From the NCBI RefSeq assembly GCF_905475395.1, contig NC_058337.1, forward strand, positions 29,226,983 through 29,290,982: 64,000 bases of DNA, given 5' to 3'. The translations under genes were made by a program, and so were the position numbers. Under the pieces are notes generated by a model. The model worked only from the letters and a program-made list of their open reading frames with translations, had not been told where the DNA came from and searched no databases. The stretch is from Chrysoperla carnea (lineage: Eukaryota > Arthropoda > Insecta > Neuroptera > Chrysopidae). This document shows, piece by piece, positions 25,795 through 39,200 of the stretch; the stretch's first letter is position 1, and each line of letters starts with the position of its first letter.

Positions 25795-25990
25795 CAATTT
25801 TGAGCAATCCAGAAATCTTATATCAATCCTTGCCCAATCCTCCACCAAGTCTAACGAACCAAGTTTTGGTTTGCCAGCTTTTGCCCAAGTTGCTATTACA
25901 TCAAGTCATGATGTAATAGCAACCTTGACCCAACTTCTCCAGCAAGAATATACTTGTTCAAAACTCAACAGCTCTGACAAATCCGCTTAT
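25795..25990 (+). repeat. R14 direct repeat, copy 1, with a 15-bp hairpin
   Basis: It is related to 27520-27690, sharing GCAATCCAGAA, CCTCCACCAA, GAACCAAGT and TTTGCCAGCTTTT. This copy carries a perfect 15-bp stem (25889-25903 with 25909-25923, loop AGTCA) that the other copy lacks. Confidence 0.65.
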
Positions 25991-27519
25991 TACATATACA
26001 ACTAAACTTGATAAATCTAAAAACTGTTTAATATTGTACTTAAAAGTAGAAAATATTTTTTTCTATGAGTTGAAGATATCTACCTTAAAATTGAGTTGCA
26101 AGATTCCACCCGAACAAACAAGGTTACATACATACAACATATACATTGCAAATTTAATAAAAGCTTGTAATAAAAACACTTTACGCCAAAATATAATATA
26201 ACAACCATCAGCTGATGAAAGGAATTGCTCCAGGTAGGGAACAAAACATGATATACCATAATAAACGCAACTAGCGGGTGGAAGGAATATTTTTTATTAC
26301 TTGCACTAAGGTTTGAGCGAAAGCCATATATTTAGGCTTCGGCGAAGACCATATATCCAGAGTTGGGCCAAGATCTGAAGTCTAAGCTTAATAAGAGGTT
26401 ATCATTTTATGTTAACTCAAGACTGGATCAATCTTGGTTCCAAAACTCAACAATTTCCTACCAGACTTTAATCAATATTGGTCCGGTTTTTATTTCTTAC
26501 ATGGGCAGTACATTCTTGCTCTTTGACGTAAGCAATACTTACAGAATAGTTTTAATGCATTTTTTCCTTTTATTTGATTGGTACTCTCTGATTCCTAAGG
26601 GGCATATATATTTGGACACTCTGTATAATACATTTTAATCAAATTTTTAATTAATTTACACAGGTAAGAGACGCTCCCATAAAGCTCCTGTAATTCTAGA
26701 AATGAGTTCAATGAAAAGTTACGCAGTTACTAATGTGGTAATTTTTCGTTTGTTATAATTTTTTTCAAAATTATAAATAAACTATTGTAACAGCAAAAAA
26801 AATTTTATGCCCATCCTTTGAATTTGGGGATGTGCAGGGTCGAGTAATTAAATAGGATGAGAAGGACTCCCCCCCCCCCCGTATATTTATCGTTGAATCT
26901 TACGCTTATAATATCAAATACCAAGGATGGTTCGCCTAAAGCTTTTACAAAGAGTTATGTATGAGTGACTCGTAGAAAAGTTATTTTATATACCTTCTTT
27001 TTAGTACACAAAAAGCTTATCCCTTAAAAGTTGTTTTTCATAAAATTTTTTTTATTTAAAACTAAGAAACGTATGTATATCAAATATGGTGGAAGTGGTG
27101 GGAAAATCAGGTCATGCTTGATCATGCTTTAAAATCAGGTCAAAACATTATCTTCTGATTTACATATGCTTGCCAAATTTCAGCTCGATTGGAAACCGGG
27201 AAGTGGGTGCAATTTAACTTTCAAGATTTGATAACAGACACCGGGAAAGATGAAATTAAATAAAGGCTTGTAAAATAATGTTAATACAGGGAATAGAGAA
27301 GTCCACTACAATCTCTTCTAATAATAGTTTAAACAATAAAATGCTGCTAAGGTGACTTTTAAATCTACAAATTCCCTGCAACTTTTACTTTGAACTTTTT
27401 TTCTAAAAGTAATAATTATGACGTTATAACGCTTTCAATGTTGCACTACCGGGTGCTAAAAAAAATCCTCGAGAAAATTTTCACTGAATTGAATTATTAC
27501 AGTTGTAAGTCCTAAGCAA

Positions 27520-27690
27520 TAAATTTTGGGCAATCCAGAACTACTATTTTAGTCCTTGCATAAACCTCCACCAAATTTAATGAACCAAGTCTATGTTTGC
27601 CAGCTTTTCCCCAAGTTACTATTAAATCAAGTCTTAGCCTGGCAACCCTTGCCCAATCTTTGTTCAAAGCTAAGACTTGCAAGGTTAAAT
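27520..27690 (+). repeat. R14 direct repeat, copy 2
   Basis: This is the second copy of the segment at 25795-25990. It directly precedes R1 copy F. Confidence 0.65.
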
Positions 27691-28255
27691 AAAAACAAAT
27701 GACTGAGTTAGTTGTTGAAATACCGTGTATAGAAAACATCAGTACTAATTCAGCAGTCAGCATAATTTTTGGTTTTTGAATATTCCGAAAATTAAAGTAT
27801 TTTCAAAAACTTTTCTTCGTATTTCAAGAATCTTTTACAATACTACTACTTGAAGCTATCTGCAAATTTTCAATTTCCTATCTTTTATAGTTTTGGAGAA
27901 AATGGACACCAAAATTTGGTTATAATTTGTACCGTCACGGATAAACAATAATGTTTAAGAAAAAATGTTTCAAACAAAAGTTGTTTATTTATAAGGACCA
28001 TATATTACATTTAAACATATTTTATATCTCCAACGGCTTACAAGATGTGTGCTACGGTCCCGACATCCAATGGAACCTATGTTGTTCATTTACGAACTTA
28101 AACTCACTTTTTACGACCTGAGCACGCTATAAAAGTTTCGGCTTATATCTTTTCGTTTTCGAGTTATTAACGTTGTCGTGATCGCGGACGCACTAATTAA
28201 GTATCTGTATTCTTTGGTATCATCAATATTTCTTACAAACTTGGGACTAAAAAAT
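27690..28255 (-). repeat. R1 dispersed repeat, copy F
   Basis: It is in reverse orientation. The terminal block is CAAATGACTGAGTTAGTTG, and the far end is TACAAACTTGGGACTAAA near 28255. Its variable middle (about 27760-27930) differs from the other copies but resembles copy I in the words ATTTTCAATTTCCTATCTTT and ATAGTTTTGGAGAAAATGGA. Confidence 0.75.
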
Positions 28256-30325
28256 GTCTAAGAACATTAGAACATCAGTCAATATTATACCGGGTATCCT
28301 ACAATATCCTACCGGGTTCCCACCATCAACCTGCACTTATACTTTCAGAGCATTTTTTAAACGGAATCTTACAAAAATCCATGCAAAAATAATTCCTGCT
28401 CAATGACGGATTTTACCGGATCTATAAATATTTCCATTTTTCTAATAACATCCATAGTGTTTCATTTCTAAAGACTGCTCATCCATGCACAATCGCACAC
28501 CCCAGAAATAGGCTTTAAAAGACTTATTTTGATAATGAATAGTCTAGTATGAGACTTTATTTTTGAGACATGTTGTATTTTAAGGGGAGGTCATTATGCT
28601 TTCTCTATGTATAAATTATAAAATAAAAATTCATGTATGAGAAACTATGCAATAAACATTATTTAACTAAATGTAATTAAACTTACCATTATAATAGTAA
28701 GGTACCTATGTACATATGATCATGATGGTAACATCAAACTCTATCAAACATTACCTCTACTCTTTTGCTTAATAATACCCCACCTGAATTTATAATAAAC
28801 GCCGTGTTCGAAGCCGCGCCGAGTTGATTTTACAGTTACACTATAAAATACAATTTTACGTTCAACAACTAAAAAAGAATAAATAAAATTATAGTGTTGT
28901 TTACGTGTCTTGCTTTGTTTGTTGTTTATTTGTTTGTTTAAGTAAATTGAAACTCAAGAAATTGATACTTTTTAAATATTTTAAGTAAGTATTTTTGTGA
29001 TTATTTTTTTACTTTGGTTTATCGATCTATATTCTTTTATTATGTAAAATAAGGCGTGTTGATTGAAACTTCTATAAACTTTTGTTTACAAATAATAAAT
29101 TATAGTCATTGAACTCACATCAATTAGGAAATTGCAAAAAAAAAAAAAAAAATTATCATATAGGTATAATTATGAATTTTTTTTTTATAATGATAAATCT
29201 ATGTCAATAGAACTACTTTCTAATAAACTTTTTTTTTGTTTTTAAAAGTTTTTTGCACTTGGAAAGTTAGAATGTTATTTTATTTGTAAGAAGAAAACAT
29301 TAAAATATCTTTATTTTTATTAATATAGTTAGGACATCCCTTTTATTTAATTACTTTTAATTGACTCTAATTAAGCCGATGATTTCTCACCATACCGCTA
29401 TTATTAAATCTTTTTTGTTGTTGTTTGAAAAGAAGGTGTGTTTTTATTATGTGTGAAAAATAATCTTTTTTTTATGTAACGACATCTATTGAATTGAAGT
29501 TAAATTAAAATTAATTGGCGAGAAGCTGAAATCTAATATACAAGTTGCATTTTATTATTGATAATAAAATGAATTTTTCAATTACAAAATTTTTACACGT
29601 TTCAAAAATTTAACACTATCGTTTTATGTTTAGAATGCCACAATGAAACAAATAAATTAGAAGTGACTTTCATATGCACTCATACAAAAAATTCGCAAAA
29701 AAAAAATTTTAGTTAGTTGTATATAAATAAACATTAAAGATTTAACCTTCAGGTAGTAGGACAAATTCAAAACGATTGTTAAATGTTGTTTTATTTAGGA
29801 ATTTTCCCTTCATAATTAAGTACGAAATTATGTAATATTTATTTAATGTTCTTAAAAATTAATATTGTTTTGTAATGTTTAATTTCCTTTTAATTATGCA
29901 AACGTAATCATTATTTATTTTCGTGTTTAAGTTTTTTAACCCCTTATTTCATACTCTCTGAAAAGTTAACCCACCCCTAAATCAATAATATAATTAGAAA
30001 TTTTGCTGATTTTTTTTACCGGCTATCAAAAAATATCGATCCGTAATTGGGTGGAGAGGTATTATTTATGAAGTATATTTCTACCTGTAGCTGAATATAT
30101 AGCCGTAATTAAGCAATATAATGTTTCACGTCACTTAAAGAATGATTTCACGCCAATAAAACATGTGTATAGAATAGCCTTAAGGGGAGTAATCAAATTT
30201 GTATCAAAAGAATGTAATCATTTGGAAGAAGTATTTGTCAAATTCGTTAATTCTTACCGGTGAATCATGTTATTAAAATTAATGCAATGAATATTTATGA
30301 CTAAATACTAAAGTATATATGAGTA

Positions 30326-30513
30326 CAAAAGGGAATATGAGGTACTGTGAAATAGCTACAATATTTGTATGTTATTCCAAAAAAATTTCGAATCCAATTA
30401 CAGAAAATTTAATTAAGTCATGATTTCATAGTTCTGTGAAATTCGGTTCGAAATTTTCTTGGAATAAGATACAAATATTACGCTTGTTTCACTGTGCCCC
30501 ATGTTCCCCTACT
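30326..30513. repeat. Short fold-back element (about 190 bp)
   Basis: The arms match in inverse orientation: TACTGTGAAATAGC and ACAATATTTGTATGTTATTC on the left, and GCACAGTGAAACAAGC and TAATATTTGTATCTTATTC on the right arm read in reverse complement. The outer ends are AAGGGAATATGAGG and AGGGGAACATGGGG. It is non-coding. Confidence 0.7.
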
Positions 30514-31369
30514 AATAAAAAAAATTCCATTTTTTTTGTAATAAATTTTGATTAATAATATGTAAATATTATCAAAAAAAATTAACATGTATTTGTGAAT
30601 TTTTCAAAAAAATAATATTTTTGTTAGCATAAGTGTTATTTATATAATTAGTGTTGGATTGGTTATATTAATTCAATAAACAACAAGACCTAAAAAACAA
30701 CATTCAATTTGAATCAGGTCATAGAGTTGATTGATAATTCTTTTTTTATTGAATAGGATATACTTCGAAGTTGACACTATATATATAAATTTGAAAAATT
30801 CCGCGCCTAAAAGAAGAAAAATAGGGAATGATTAATTGTTTACCCACTAAATTTTTATCTAAATGTATTGACTCAAATCACGTTCGTTGTGAGCAATTAC
30901 TCTTTGAAGTCGACGCTAATAGATCCTCTACAAAGCTTAATTGCTCACAAAGAAATTATTGATTGGATTCGTTACTTTAAAATTATTTTCTACTTTTTTG
31001 TGTAGATTTCGTCGGTTCTATTTATTTGCAAAATTTTTTTAACAAAAAAAAAAGACATTGAACAGCCTTTAATTTTTAATCAAGAGTTTCGATTTTCTCT
31101 CATAAAAAAAATTTTACTTCGAATTTAAAAATTTACCTAATATTCGATGCCTCATCCTATAAAAAATAACAAAAATTTTCCAAGAAACATTTGTTTACTT
31201 TTCAAAAAATTGAGTTTTGAAGAATCTGGATCTGATCTTAAAATTACTCTCGCATATCACGTTTTAGCGAAATTTAACTAAAAATATGTAAAAATACAAT
31301 ATTTGGAACAATCTAATTAAAAATAAATGCATACCATATTATTCGATTCTCGGTGGCAAAAAAGGCTAC

Positions 31370-31600
31370 GTAAATTGTTTTGTGGAACAAAATTACTTCT
31401 CGGTGTAACATGACTTCGAAAATAGGGTAAAAACGAACCTTTTTCACGTTTATATTTCTGAAAGAAAAGAAAAGGTATTGGAAAAAATCCAAATGGATTT
31501 TGAAAGGGAATGAATATTTTTTCTGACTGCTTAAAACTGTTTCGTGGGAAAAAATTACTTCCCCGTGTTACATGACTTCAAATACAAGGAAAAAAGGAGT
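31370..31600. repeat. Degenerate tandem duplication
   Basis: Two blocks about 165 bp apart share TGTTTYGTGGRANAAAATTA followed by CTTC(T/C)C(G/C)GTGTNACATGACTTC. They are non-coding. Confidence 0.55.
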
Positions 31601-31869
31601 TAATTACTCATACTAAAAACCTTTTAAAAATCAAACTACTGTTTCTTGGCAAAAAAACATGAAAGCTTGTACCTAGTATTTATGTATTGTAAAAATAAAG
31701 ATTCTGAACTCAAAATTTTTAAAGAAAAATTCTTATAATCGTTGATTTCTAAACTAATTAAACTTCAGGCAGTGAAAGTCCGTTAAGTTTTTTATGAACA
31801 ATGTGCAAAAAACAGTTTTTAAATACCATATCAATCACGTACTTAGTATAAAGTGAATTTATTATATTT

Positions 31870-32112
31870 CTATGAAACTTACACGACCATTATTTACCAC
31901 GAATTCTTTTTTTGATAATTTACGTTATAAAAAAATTAAATTATATTTATTGATACAGTTATTCAAAACAATAACATCCAGTCAAGAGTTCAAGACGATT
32001 AGTAATCACTTGAAGTTGTTTAAAAATGTATATGAATTATTATTAATTCTACTTGTATCCCCTACGGTAATGCCATCCAAATTTGAGTTGGTCGTACTTC
32101 TCTTAGAAAACA
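31870..32112. repeat. R17 dispersed repeat, copy 1
   Basis: It is related to 44995-45195. Shared words are ATAACATCCA or GTAACATCTA, AATCACTTGAAGTTG or AATCACTTGAAATTG, TGCCATC and TTGGTCGTACTTCTC or TTGGCCGTACTTCTC. It is diverged and non-coding. Confidence 0.55.
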
Positions 32113-33007
32113 AGTGAATTGACTTAGTTAATTGTTGAAATACCATGTATAGACCAAAGAGGTTATATACGTAGAGAACGCCAGTGTCCAAAACTTACGA
32201 TATGCGGAGCGAGAGAGAAGACTGTCAGTGAGTTCCCCTGTGTTCTTTTCTAATCTATATATCGTTGACTACATATTGATTACATTATTACAAATCTCTA
32301 TGCATCATATGATTGTGACATATGATTATGATAAGGACACAAGGGAACTCACAGGCTAGCAGATTTCTGGCGTTTTCTATCTGTATTATCTCTATATGCT
32401 ATAGACAGTGTTAATAATACAATCGTTTGCTTCTGACGTCATGTAAATAAAGAAAAATAGTCACTCTTACACACAAAGTAATGGAAGCATCTTTCATCTC
32501 ACTTCCTCAGTGGAAATGTTAATTAACAAGCACATATATACATACAATAAGTGTATATTTGATACAATACAATAGATGTATAATTTTTTAACCTAATTTG
32601 CGCCCTTTCGGGTAAACAGTGATGTTTACGAATAAATGTTTCATACAAAAGTTGTTTATTTTTTATAAAGGAACATTTTTTACATTTAAATTTTAGTTCT
32701 ATCTCTAACGGCTTACAAGATGGGTCCTACGGACCTAAGACCAAATTGACCTATATTGCGCATTTACGAACTTAGCTTCACTTTTTACGTCTTGAGCACG
32801 CTATAAAAAATTTCAGTTTGATATCTCTTTTCGTTTTTGAGTTATCGTGTCCACAGACAGACAGACGGATAACCGAAAATGGACTAACTAGGTGATTTTA
32901 TGAACAACTATACCAAAATTTGTTTGGTAGCATCGATATTTTTAAGCATTACAAACTCGAGACTAAACTTAGTATACCTTGCATATTACATATATGTATG
33001 GTATAAA
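32108..33007 (-). repeat. R1 dispersed repeat, copy G, split by an R3 insertion
   Basis: It is in reverse orientation and close to full length. The terminal block at 32108 is followed after about 40 bases by the R3 element (32155-32399), then the copy resumes at TATAGACAGTGTTAATAATA and runs to ACTAAACTTAGTATACCTTG and TATGTATGGTATA near 33000. Confidence 0.85.
32155..32399. mobile_element. R3 MITE inserted in R1 (245 bp, TATAGAC duplication)
   Basis: The 7 bases TATAGAC occur directly before (32148-32154) and after (32400-32406) the element, and R1 is continuous across them. The imperfect terminal repeats are AGAGGTTATATACGTAGAGA and, from the right end, AGAGATAATACAGATAGAAA, both running into AACGCCAG. 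An inner inverted pair is GTGAGTTCCCCTGTG with its complement CAAGGGAACTCACAG. A target duplication of 7-8 bp suggests hAT-like mobilisation; this is inference. Confidence 0.85.
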
Positions 33008-33222
33008 AAGTGAAGGTCCATTGAATCAGTGTGAATCTATCAATAAGTAGCTCATTCCAACACTAATATTACTAACTATATAAAATAAATATAATACGAT
33101 AGTTTCTAATTTTTCCTAAAATAAGGAGAAAACACGTTCTGTTTTTTATTATCTATTTTTAAACATAAATAATTTCATAAAATATTTTTTGTGTCATTTA
33201 TAGAAATTACATTCCAACAACA

Positions 33223-36200
33223 ATGGAGCAAATGAAGTTTATTGTTGTCGTTTTTGTTGCGTTATGTGGAATATATTCAACTGTAGAAGCACAAGATAAA
33301 GTAAGTTGTTTGTATATTATTTTTTATCGAGTCCTATTTTATTTTAATTTTATTACTTGCGATGAATATTTTTTGAGTGTGAACTGGCAAAGTTTCGAAA
33401 TCAAGGATAATTTATTTTGATCAAAATTTTTACAAACTTTTTATAAATTTAGCTTAACTTTTCTACCGGTAGTCGAGGAAGGTGTTTAAAACTAACTTTT
33501 TTAATGAAATGATTTTGATCCAACGCGGTTCATTTTGTTCGTAATTGTATTAAGTCCCTTAAATTAGTTTGTGATACTTTCCAATTCCCTTTTTTGGACA
33601 TTCGACTATTATGCCCCAGAGTTCCCGAAACGTATTAAAATAACAAATGAAGATAAAAATATCATTCTGGGAACTTTTGGGGTCGCTAAATTCGAATCTG
33701 ACTATAAAAAAATGAGAAATTTCTAAATGACGGACGGATTTTAAATTTCTAGCTATAAGCCCCCTTCTGACTCCCGGTAATATAAAACGCAATAATATTT
33801 TAAGAAAAAAATATTGACCTGGGGGTTTTCGAGCTTGGTGAATCCAAATTTGAAATTTTAAAATGGAAAAATTCCAAATAGGGGCCGGAAAATTCAGTTT
33901 TTTTGCAAAAAAAAATTATATTTTGACCAATAAAACACAAATAAAGTCAGTATTGGCCGCACACTCAATTTCTCTCTTTCTAGAGTGTGGTAAATTTCAT
34001 GAAGATAAGTCCATTCTCTATGTCTATGATTATGACAAACAAATAATATAAATATGATGGAAATGTTGGAAAACTAAATTGCTTTTTTCTTATACCGTCT
34101 CTTCTATCATTACCATATGTTAATGTATAAAAAGGGACTTATTTTTGTTCGTTTTTAAAATAGCGTCATAATTTTGTCACTCAAAGCTGATCTTTCAAGT
34201 GTCAGAAATTCAGTATTATTATATTCCCTGTGAAAAAGGCGTTAATTTTAAAGTGAAAAATTTGTCTGAACAAAACATACATGTAATACTACTATATTGC
34301 CACCCACTTTGTTCTTCTATGAGAGAGATCGGCGAAAACAAGCTAAACAGAGCAAAAGCCAGAATTGTGCCTTCTTTATCTATAGGACATTTACTATGGC
34401 GCCACTACTACTATAAATTTTATGAAGCCGCGCATGTGCAAAAAAATCACAGTCCTTTGATTATTGAGTGAAAGGAATATATCATCTGCACCGTGATATT
34501 TTCGCCCGTATCTCACACTCTGCTGGCAATATAGCAGTATTACATATATGGAAACATAGTGTTATCTTTTTAGGATACGGAACACTAAAAACGGTTTTAA
34601 CTAATTACTGACCGGAGACCACAAAATACTGGAAATCAATAATAATATTTTTTTTATGGTTTGTGGTCTTTAAGCCAAAAAATGAAATCATTGAGCGTTA
34701 CTATTTTTTACATTTTGAACAACTTATAATTGATGCGAATAACTCATATGACCTCATAAATCCAGCAAATAAGTTATTTATTATTAGTCGATTTTCGTTA
34801 AATTCTGAAACGAGCAGAAATGATTTTCGGGACATATATACAGGGTGGGCCATTTTAATCTATGCATCTGAATATTTCATTTTTTAGGTAACTAATAAAA
34901 AAATAACTTAAACAAAAGTTGTAGAATTTGATGGGGGACATCATGTTCTGACATTAGATTTCAGCTAGTTTTTCGGATTTCTTTAATAACTAATTTAGAT
35001 CCTAAACGGTAAGAGCTAAGAGATAGAATAACACTTTAAATTAGAAAGTTTATCCTCATAAAAAACTGTTAATTATTGTTTATAACATTTTTTCGGAAAA
35101 GATTAGCTTTCGAAGGAAATGCGACTTAAAAATAAAAGCCATGGACACAGACGAATGCCGTCTATTGTCCTTGACAACTTCTGGCTAGAGCATTTTTGAG
35201 TAGTTATCGTGAAAGCTGACGATTTTCGAAAAAATGGTTTGCATAAAAAACGTTTTTTTTTTATAGGGATCAACTTTCTAATTTAAAGTGTTATTCTATC
35301 TCTTACCGTTACCGGATCTTAATCTGCATTTTTTGTCCAAGTTATTTTTTGATTAGTTAACTAAGAAACGAGATATTCAGATGCATAGATTAAAATGGCT
35401 CACCCTGTATATAAGATGTTTTTTTTTAAGTTGACATATGCTTGAAACTTCAAACAAAAAGTGTTTGGGTTTTTATAAAGAACAACTTTCTATGAGAATG
35501 AATTTTCAAATTTAAAGTGTCCGTCTAAGAGTTGTCAGTTATGAATCAAATCGAGATTTTAATTGAACCTGAAAACTTCGAAGATCGAATTAAATACTTG
35601 TACAAGGTGTGTAACTAACATTTTTCGCTTGAAGCATTTTCCTCGATTAATCTTTTTTTTCGAGGCTCACGTATACAGATATCTTCAAATCGACAAATCG
35701 AATGTGCTTGAAAATATGTGTTGCTATTTTGAAAAGCGGCCGACTTAATCACCCAACATTTTTTTGGAGGGTTTAAAGCTGTTTTGCGTCTAATCGACCT
35801 GATAATTTGCAAAAGTAATCTCTGTTTAAAAAAGAAACACAGCTCAAAATATTCCCTTTTCTAAACTTTCGGGTACAATACCTCAAAAGCGATTCAATTT
35901 AGGCCAAAATCCTTCTGGTAATATTTGACTTTAAAAATTTTGTAATAAATGTAACGCATAAAAATTTTTAGGTCGATCAGACGCAAAATAATTTTCAATC
36001 TCTCCAAAAAAATGGTGGTGATAATTTGACCACTTTCCAAATTGGTGACATGGGGTACTTCATTCATATCAAGAAAGCCCCCCGAAAAAAAAAACTACGG
36101 TCAAAAAATTTCGACACTCATGCGCCGCTCAATACTGCACTACTTTATAAAATCAATTAAATTTGATACGATTATGTAATCTGTAGATATTGAAAAAATT

Positions 36201-39200
36201 TTTCGAATCATCATTTTCGTATCAAATTTTCCTTCAAGTACGTATTTTAACTGGCATTTAATTGATAATTATTAAATTTTTGAAAAGAAAATTAATTACA
36301 CTATTTATTATTTTTGCTAACGCTCAGTTCACAGTTTCTCCAACTATGATAGGTTCAATATTTATTTTTTCAATATTTAATATGGATTTCAGTGGAAATA
36401 CCTTTCGCTTGCATTACCTATAAATGCAAACTACTATTTCATATCTGGTTTGGAATATTTAATATATGAAAGCGCTTTTCGTAGTCAATGGATGCGCTTC
36501 TATGGGTACACCAAAATTTTTCTTTGGTGGTGGCAAAAATCAATCAGCACTTTTCGTAGTCAATGGATGTTTCCATGAGTACATCAAAATCTAGATTCTA
36601 AAGACGATAAACAATTCAGTGTTTATTTAATCAATATGAATTTCTAACAATTCAGGGAATCATTAGCCACTCTGCTCATATCTTATCCACATTTGCTCGC
36701 CATCTGAGTTTGGTACTTATGTAACTTGCGGTAAAACTAAAATTCAGAAGTTCCTGGTTCTTCATCGAATCTTATCTGTGATTGCAACGAAACCATCGTT
36801 AATAGCTCAATTTATTCATATAACACATTACAAATATTCTTTAAAAAGTTAAAAATAAACATGTAAAAAATTACCAACAATTACAGTAACACACTTACAA
36901 AAAATAAATAAAAATAAATACAAAAATTATCGCAAAATCGAAAAAATTAATTTTTAAAGACAACCAAATTTTCTGTAACCGTTTACAACAAATTATTTAG
37001 TGGGTTTGAAAAATTCCTTTATCAACCGTAAATTACGTTACAAAAAGTTTAGTGGTCTTAAAAAATTTATTTTTTCGATTTTGTGATAATTTTTGGAAGT
37101 GTAACTTAATGTGTTATATTAATAAATTTTTAACTTTGTAAAGAATGTTTGCAATGTGTGTTATATTAATAAATTTATTTACTGACGATGGTTTCGTTGC
37201 AATCGAAATATCAATATTTAGCGAAATATAAGTCTGTTGTATGGATTTAATTATATTTTTTAAATAAAATTTTTTAATATAAAATTTTATTTCGAGTATA
37301 GTGGTATTGATTTTCAATAACTTTGTCATAATTCAATGTCGACAAAAATTCATCTTTATATCTCTTCAATATGTTTTACCAACCCTTAATCATAAATTTC
37401 CGGGCTATATTATTCAACTCACATATTTTATGTAAAATAGATCTAAATTAAGTTATTATTTTGTCAAAAAAGTTTTTGAGAACTATTAAATTGTTGTGTA
37501 AATTATAAATATATAAAAAATGAATCATTATTCGTAAATAAAAAAAAAAAAAATATGACTCACATAACATTATGAATGATCGTTAATGAAATTGCATTGT
37601 TTTCAATAATTTATTTCAAGGTTAATGAAATAATTTTCTAAATAAGCAAATTTTCCATTATTTTACTCTCCTACATTATCTGATATTAATTTCAAAACAC
37701 CTTATGGTACAATTTTTCCAAAAACTTCCATATATCATTTTACAATACTGGAAAGTTTCTGTTATGAAATATTTTATTATTATAAACAGAATATTTATTT
37801 TTCACAACTTTCATTCAATATTGATAATTATTTTAAATAAAAATCGTTAGTGAAATCCCTATTATAACTGTTCACGTTGGCGATTATTTTGGTACAGAGA
37901 ACTGTGCAACACACAGCCTGCTACCAAAGTTGTTATTTCTTTCAATAATTTTATAAAAACTTGACGACAATTTTTACATTTTTGGATGGTTCGAAAAGTC
38001 TCGAAACTGATATCCAAATACTGCTTCTCGTGGTAATGATTCATTTCAATGGATTACATAAATGATTCATTTAGTGAATCATTGATTCATTTAGAGAACC
38101 TAACTTTACCTCTAACTTATCCGCTCTATATTCTACGCTCAATATAGACATTGCTTGGTTTGAAAACCCATATGTTATCCATCAACCCACTTGCCCTCGC
38201 TTAGCCCGCCCCCTCAACATCAACTTTATTCCCACCCCCTTGGAACATAGCGAGTCCCTTAAAGAATGAAATAAAAAAGTGATACATCAAACTTTTGTTT
38301 TGAATCGTGAGCACATATATATTAATTTTTACATTTCTAACTTCAAAAACGACAAAGTTTCATATAAAAAGACACCCGCTATTTTATCCCCTTGAAGAAT
38401 AAATTTTTTGAAAATAGTCTTACAGTAAACTTTTGTTTTGATCCATGAGCTCATATATCATTTTTTACATTTCTAACTTCAAAATTGACTAAGTTTCACA
38501 CAAACTTAAAATTCTCATTTTAACTTTAGGGGATGCATCTTTTGAAAATAGTCCTTCAGTAAACTTTTTATTTTGAAACTTCAAAATTAACAAAGTTTCA
38601 TACAAACTTTCAACCCTCATTTAAGCCTCTTAGGGGATGAATTTCCAAAAATCTCTTCTTACATGAATACTTACGGCTTTTAAGAAACATGTGTACAAAA
38701 TTTTATGCTTCAACCCAGAGGTTTCAGCCGTGCGTTGATCAGTCAGTCTGTCAGTTTCTTCTTTTTGTAGATATAGATTTTAATACCAAATTTATCTTCT
38801 TTCCGTATCCACCGTTTTCTCTAGATTTGATCTCCAGCGACTAATATTTGTTCACAAATTCGGAGAATACGGTACGTCCGAAATACGAATACAAGTGCAA
38901 TTTATGTAGATATGCCATCATTGTAAATATAAGGGTATGAATATGCTAGTGAAGTCGCCATCAATGTGCCAATATTGGGACATTTCGAATAACACGTTAT
39001 ATATCTTCTTGAGTATTCTGATTATCAATAAGCTTTGAAAAATTATATATATTTAGTAACTTTTCGAATTCAAGATCTCTTTTTTAACGCAGATTTTTTA
39101 TTCAAAATTTTTAATTCTTATTTCTTTGTTTTTAGGTATCTGTTGCAGTATACTACGAATCACTATGTCCTGATAGTATTAAATTTATTACTAAACAATT

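Larger units (their letters stand above)
22735..33222. other. Large intergenic region, repeats only
   Basis: There are 10.5 kb with no gene I can support. It holds R1 fragments (23457, 23690, 27690, 32108), fold-back elements (24887, 30326), a pair of direct repeats (25795, 27520), a degenerate 31370-31600 duplication and an R3 MITE (32155). The longest open frames (24522-24818 -, 26363-26638 +) show no conserved family features. Confidence 0.6.

Noticed and set aside
26363-26638. 91-codon plus-strand open frame
   Set aside because: Rich in F, Y, I and S as expected for random AT-rich DNA, with no recognisable domain.
26871-26882. Poly-C run (also at about 42179 and 63757)
   Set aside because: Simple sequence only; no structure around it.
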